The notes under the pieces: generated by a model
Told to the model about the DNA's origin: nothing
What the model saw: the letters and a program-made list of their open reading frames with translations, nothing else
The model's database searches: none
NCBI GenBank assembly: GCA_013360575.1
Contig: JABWBG010000009.1
Span: 1 to 33,756 of the forward strand
DNA length: 33,756 nucleotides
Source of the DNA: Caldilineales bacterium
GTDB taxonomy: Bacteria; Chloroflexota; Anaerolineae; J102
Reading direction: 5' to 3'
Part shown: positions 30,419 through 33,756 of the stretch, piece after piece
Position numbering within the stretch: position 1 is the first letter of the stretch
Layout of the letters: each line of letters begins with the position of its first letter
Position numbers and translations under genes: made by a program

Positions 30419-31102
30419 CTATTCCTGTACGAATGTCGCAGAGACGGGCGGTGTTTCCTGCGATTGCAGCAGGCGGTCGCACAAGCGCACGGCCGAGACG
30501 GCGCTATTGCCCCAGCCATCCGCGCCGATCCGTCTGGCATAATCGGATGTGACCGGGCCGCCGCCGACGATGACGAAGAAACGGTTGCGGGCGCCGGTCT
30601 CGGTCAGCAGATTGAGCACATCCTGTTGGTAGGGCATGGAGGTGGTCATCAGGGCGGAGAGGGCAATGAAGCGGGCTTTTTCGCGCAGCGCCACATCGAT
30701 TACCTCCATCGGCGGCACATTGACGCCGACATCGATCACGTCGTAGCCATGAACCGAGAGCATGGTGGCCACCAGATTTTTGCCGATATCGTGAATATCG
30801 CCGGAGACCGCGCCGATCACCACCTTGGCTTTGGTCTGCGTGGCCTGGCCGCTGTGCAGGTGGCGGGAGAGGATGGCCATGCTCTGTTTCATGGCTTCGC
30901 CGGCCAGCATCAGGCTGGGCAAGAAAATTTCGCCGGCTTCGAACATGTCGCCGATCTCGGCGATCGCCTCCGAGGCTACCTCGATGGCCTCCATGGCATC
31001 GACGCCGGCGTCGATGGCGGCCTGGGCGGCGGCGGCGGCGGCTTCTGGCTCGGTGTCCAGAATGCTGTCGTACAACTGCGTGAGCAGTTCCTGCTTGTCC
31101 AT
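30419..31102 (-). CDS. Methylamine-type corrinoid protein (partner of the MtmB-like enzyme)
   Basis: A 227-residue MtmC/MttC-type protein. The N-terminal cap has AGEIFLPSLMLAGEAM (about 56-71). The B12 domain has SGDIHDIGKN with DxHxxG (Asp102, His104, Gly107), then LSALMTTSMPYQQ and VIVGGGPVTSDYARRIGADGWG. It carries the methyl group between the methyltransferase and an acceptor. AAGGAG lies 6 bp before the ATG. It is the first gene of the operon, following an approximately 200-nt leader from the promoter at 31324-31352, and is followed after 10 bp by the mtmB-like gene. Confidence 0.93.
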   Translation of the reverse strand: MDKQELLTQLYDSILDTEPEAAAAAAQAAIDAGVDAMEAIEVASEAIAEIGDMFEAGEIFLPSLMLAGEAMKQSMAILSRHLHSGQATQTKAKVVIGAVSGDIHDIGKNLVATMLSVHGYDVIDVGVNVPPMEVIDVALREKARFIALSALMTTSMPYQQDVLNLLTETGARNRFFVIVGGGPVTSDYARRIGADGWGNSAVSAVRLCDRLLQSQETPPVSATFVQE

Positions 31103-31300
31103 CTAAGGCTCCTTGTGGGGTGCGAAAAAAGCGCTTGGGTGGGGATGGGGTGTACGCTCTTGCCTGTTGAGGCCTGATCCAAATCGGGCGCAGCGCGGGG
31201 ATCAGGCGATTGTCGATTGTGATACCCAAACAATGGCGACTGGGCCTGGGCGGAGGCGGGCCGAAGCGGCGCGGGGGAGATGACAAGCGCCCAGGAGAGT
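31103..31300 (-). other. 5' leader of the corrinoid methyltransferase operon
   Basis: About 200 nt with no credible ORF. It contains a 9-bp perfect stem (31172-31180 with 31199-31207) with an 18-nt GC-rich loop. I looked for a cobalamin riboswitch B12 box and did not find one. A short AAGCGC-T6 stretch near 31124-31135 on the minus strand is not a convincing terminator. Confidence 0.4.
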
Positions 31301-31320
31301 CAAGTCATTATAACAACATA
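31301..31320 (-). promoter_or_regulatory. GntR-type operator, copy 4 (corrinoid methyltransferase operon)
   Basis: On the minus strand the site reads TATG then TTGTTATAATGA (31316-31305): identical to copy 1 for the first 14 bases, one core base different. It begins 3 bp after the -10 hexamer, exactly as at copy 1. Confidence 0.7.
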
Positions 31321-31323
31321 ATA

Positions 31324-31352
31324 AGTTTAGCACACAACCAACGGGCTGTCAA
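31324..31352 (-). promoter_or_regulatory. Promoter of the corrinoid methyltransferase operon
   Basis: On the minus strand, TTGACA (31352-31347) and TAAACT (31329-31324) are separated by 17 bp. The hexamers and spacing are identical to the gntR operon promoter. The operator follows directly. Confidence 0.75.
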
Positions 31353-31359
31353 TAGGGTT

Positions 31360-32193
31360 TTAGCGGTCCCGGCGAGACCCAAGCCCAGATCCCCGGCGGC
31401 CCAGAAAATCCCACAGATCCGCAGTGGGCCGGAAGGCCAGGCGGTAGACAGGTACCCGATCCAGCAGCGCAGCTACCGCGGCCAGCCAGGCGTGAGCGGC
31501 GGCGGTGCGTTCGGTGGCGACTTTTTCTGTGGCCAGCAGGGCCATGGTGGCTGGCGCAGGCTCAAGCTGTTCCAGGGCAAAGGTGGGAGCCTGGATCAAT
31601 TGGTAGAGGCAGTGCAGCGGCGCCCGCGCTTGTACAAAGCGCACATCCTCCAGGCGGGTGCCCAGTCCCCAGAAGGGCGTGCTGAGCAACTCTATCCCTG
31701 CCGCGCTGTGGCGGAGGATGACCGCCTCGTCGCATAGCACCTGGCCGACGCCCTGCGCCAACCGCGCCACCGTGCTTTTGCCCGCGCCCGATGGCCCGAA
31801 AAAGACATGCCCCTGCCCATCCAGCACGATGCCGGCCGCGTGCAGCAGCAGCCCCTGCCCTGTCTGGGGCAATTCGTGCATGCAGGCGTAGCTCAGCACC
31901 CGCTCCAGGGCAGAGGGCGCGCGGGCCAGGGAGGGCGTGCTCACCCGCGCCCGCCGCTGTTCGAGGTCGATCCAGCCACGATGCCCCTGGATGGTGAAGT
32001 GTGTGACCCAGCCGGCAATTACGCTGGAAAAGAGGGCGGTTTCGACTTGCTCCTCCACCACCAGATCGATCTGCCAGGGCTGCGGCCCCGCGCCCAGGAA
32101 AAGGTGGTAGCGCTGCGCCAACGGCTCCAGCCAGGCTGGATCGGGTAAGTGGCAGCGAAAGTAGATGCCGGCAATGGCAAGATCGAGGGGCAT
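31360..32193 (-). CDS. HprK-like P-loop kinase family protein
   Basis: The 277-residue protein has a Walker A motif in HVFFGPSGAGKSTVARLAQG (about residues 131-150), preceded by LLLHAAGIVLDGQG. This is the arrangement in HPr kinase C-terminal-like proteins often annotated as HprK-related kinase A/B. The following LCDEAVILRHSAAGIELLSTPFWG fits the family's second conserved region. No HPr or PqqD-type partner is visible, so the target is unknown and phosphotransfer has to be proven. The gene ends just before the methyltransferase promoter and appears unrelated to that operon. It lies 106 bp downstream of tgt in the same direction. The start is the first ATG of the frame, and no strong ribosome binding site was seen. 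Confidence 0.7.
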   Translation of the reverse strand: MPLDLAIAGIYFRCHLPDPAWLEPLAQRYHLFLGAGPQPWQIDLVVEEQVETALFSSVIAGWVTHFTIQGHRGWIDLEQRRARVSTPSLARAPSALERVLSYACMHELPQTGQGLLLHAAGIVLDGQGHVFFGPSGAGKSTVARLAQGVGQVLCDEAVILRHSAAGIELLSTPFWGLGTRLEDVRFVQARAPLHCLYQLIQAPTFALEQLEPAPATMALLATEKVATERTAAAHAWLAAVAALLDRVPVYRLAFRPTADLWDFLGRRGSGLGSRRDR

Positions 32194-32299
32194 GGCAGTG
32201 GCCGCTGAATGCCGGCTGGGCCGTGGTGGGGCAAAAAGTGAATCGTTGATGATGAATCAGCCCTTGTCCGGCGAAACAGTAGGAAGGGAAAGCCCCGAA

Positions 32300-33511
<1,212 letters not shown>

Positions 33512-33524
33512 TTACTCGTCCTCA

Positions 33525-33614
33525 TCCCCTCTCTCTCTCTCCTCTCTCTCTCTCCCCCCTCTCTTTCCCCTCTCTCTCTCCCCTCTCTCTCTCCCCTCTC
33601 TCTCTCCTCTCCCC
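33525..33614. repeat. 90-bp uninterrupted polypyrimidine tract (CT repeats)
   Basis: Every base from 33525 to 33614 on the plus strand is C or T, built from CCCCTCTCTCTCT-like units. Such a homopyrimidine tract can form triplex H-DNA and is prone to length change. It ends 17 bp before the start of the last gene. Confidence 0.9.
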
Positions 33615-33631
33615 GATTGTACGCCTCCTCT

Positions 33632-33756
33632 ATGCCCCGGTCAAACAAACCGTCCAAACCGCGGCGCTGGCTGACCCTGGCCGCGCTGTTGCTGGCCGCG
33701 CTGTGCAGCCTGGGCGCAGGCCCCCCCATCCTGCACAGCGGGCACGATCAGCCCCT
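33632..33756 (+). CDS. Start of a secreted or membrane-anchored protein (truncated at right edge)
   Basis: An ATG at 33632 opens a frame that runs off the window after 41 codons. It starts MPRSNKPSKPRRW, followed by LTLAALLLAALCSLGAG: a basic start, a hydrophobic core and small residues, as in a signal peptide. A lipobox is not clear, although LAALC could be one. The remaining PPILHSGHDQP is too short to recognise. No good ribosome binding site is seen because the upstream DNA is pyrimidine-rich (GCCTCCTCT). Confidence 0.5.
   Translation, partial: MPRSNKPSKPRRWLTLAALLLAALCSLGAGPPILHSGHDQP

Noticed and set aside
29023-30552. Plus-strand open frame of 509 codons opposite the mtmB-like gene
   Set aside because: It is antisense to a clearly recognisable methyltransferase, is rich in low-complexity Gly/Ala/His/Arg, and has no ribosome binding site or family motif.
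31103-31300. Cobalamin riboswitch before the corrinoid operon
   Set aside because: No B12 box or matching core seen by eye; only a simple stem was found.

Overview
The window is GC-rich bacterial DNA that looks like Chloroflexota, most likely a Caldilineae/Anaerolineae-type organism. That assignment is inferred from three things: the fatty-acid-kinase cluster (recG, DegV/FakB, FakA, Asp23) next to a four-cysteine L28 gene; a substrate-binding lipoprotein with a long Val-Glu-Lys repeat stalk of the kind common in this phylum; and heptamer tandem repeats plus a TGTCATTGCGAG-type inverted-repeat element. No rRNA, tRNA, CRISPR array or transposase gene was seen.

Layout. (1) 1-4152 is housekeeping: the 5' end of a probable recG, fakB (degV), fakA and asp23 on the minus strand, rpmB on the plus strand, a bidirectional terminator, and a small acyl-CoA-binding protein. 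(2) 4353-13172 is a plus-strand catabolic block: a regulated promoter, a BMP-type ABC importer (lipoprotein, double ATPase, two permeases), then a second operator and a three-subunit molybdenum hydroxylase of the xanthine dehydrogenase family. (3) 13180-19957 is a convergent minus-strand operon: GntR/HutC regulator, FGGY kinase, DhnA-type aldolase, DapB-fold amine/amino-acid dehydrogenase-like protein, ATZ/TRZ amidohydrolase and zinc alcohol dehydrogenase. (4) 19964-25748 holds a CUT1-type sugar ABC importer ending in a Rho-independent terminator, and an aldo/keto reductase. (5) 25749-26009 is a repeat-rich spacer with a MITE-like inverted repeat. (6) 26010-31352 is a corrinoid methyltransferase operon: corrinoid protein, MtmB homologue, formylmethanofuran:H4MPT formyltransferase (Ftr)-like protein, second corrinoid protein, MttB homologue. 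(7) 31360-33756 holds an HprK-like P-loop protein, tgt, low-complexity DNA and the start of a secreted-protein gene.

The main result is that blocks 2, 3 and 6 share one operator. A near-palindrome with core TTGTTATAATRA occurs four times, each time in front of one of these transcription units. At three sites it lies 3-7 bp downstream of a well-formed promoter (TTGACA, 17 bp, TAMACT), which is the position expected for a repressor. The only regulator gene in the block, the GntR/HutC protein, lies behind one of the copies. The corrinoid methyltransferases, the molybdenum hydroxylase, the BMP importer, the amidohydrolase and the kinase/aldolase pair are therefore probably one regulon.

The corrinoid operon is unusual. 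Its MtmB homologue has tyrosine (TAC, residue 203) where the methanogen enzyme has pyrrolysine 202, and its MttB homologue also lacks pyrrolysine. An Ftr-like protein sits between the two methyltransferase/corrinoid pairs, and no MtrH/MtbA-type second methyltransferase or RamA-type activase is present. The working hypothesis, which is inference, is a regulated pathway that imports, demethylates and oxidises a methylated nitrogen compound, with the Ftr-like protein acting in an uncharacterised one-carbon step.
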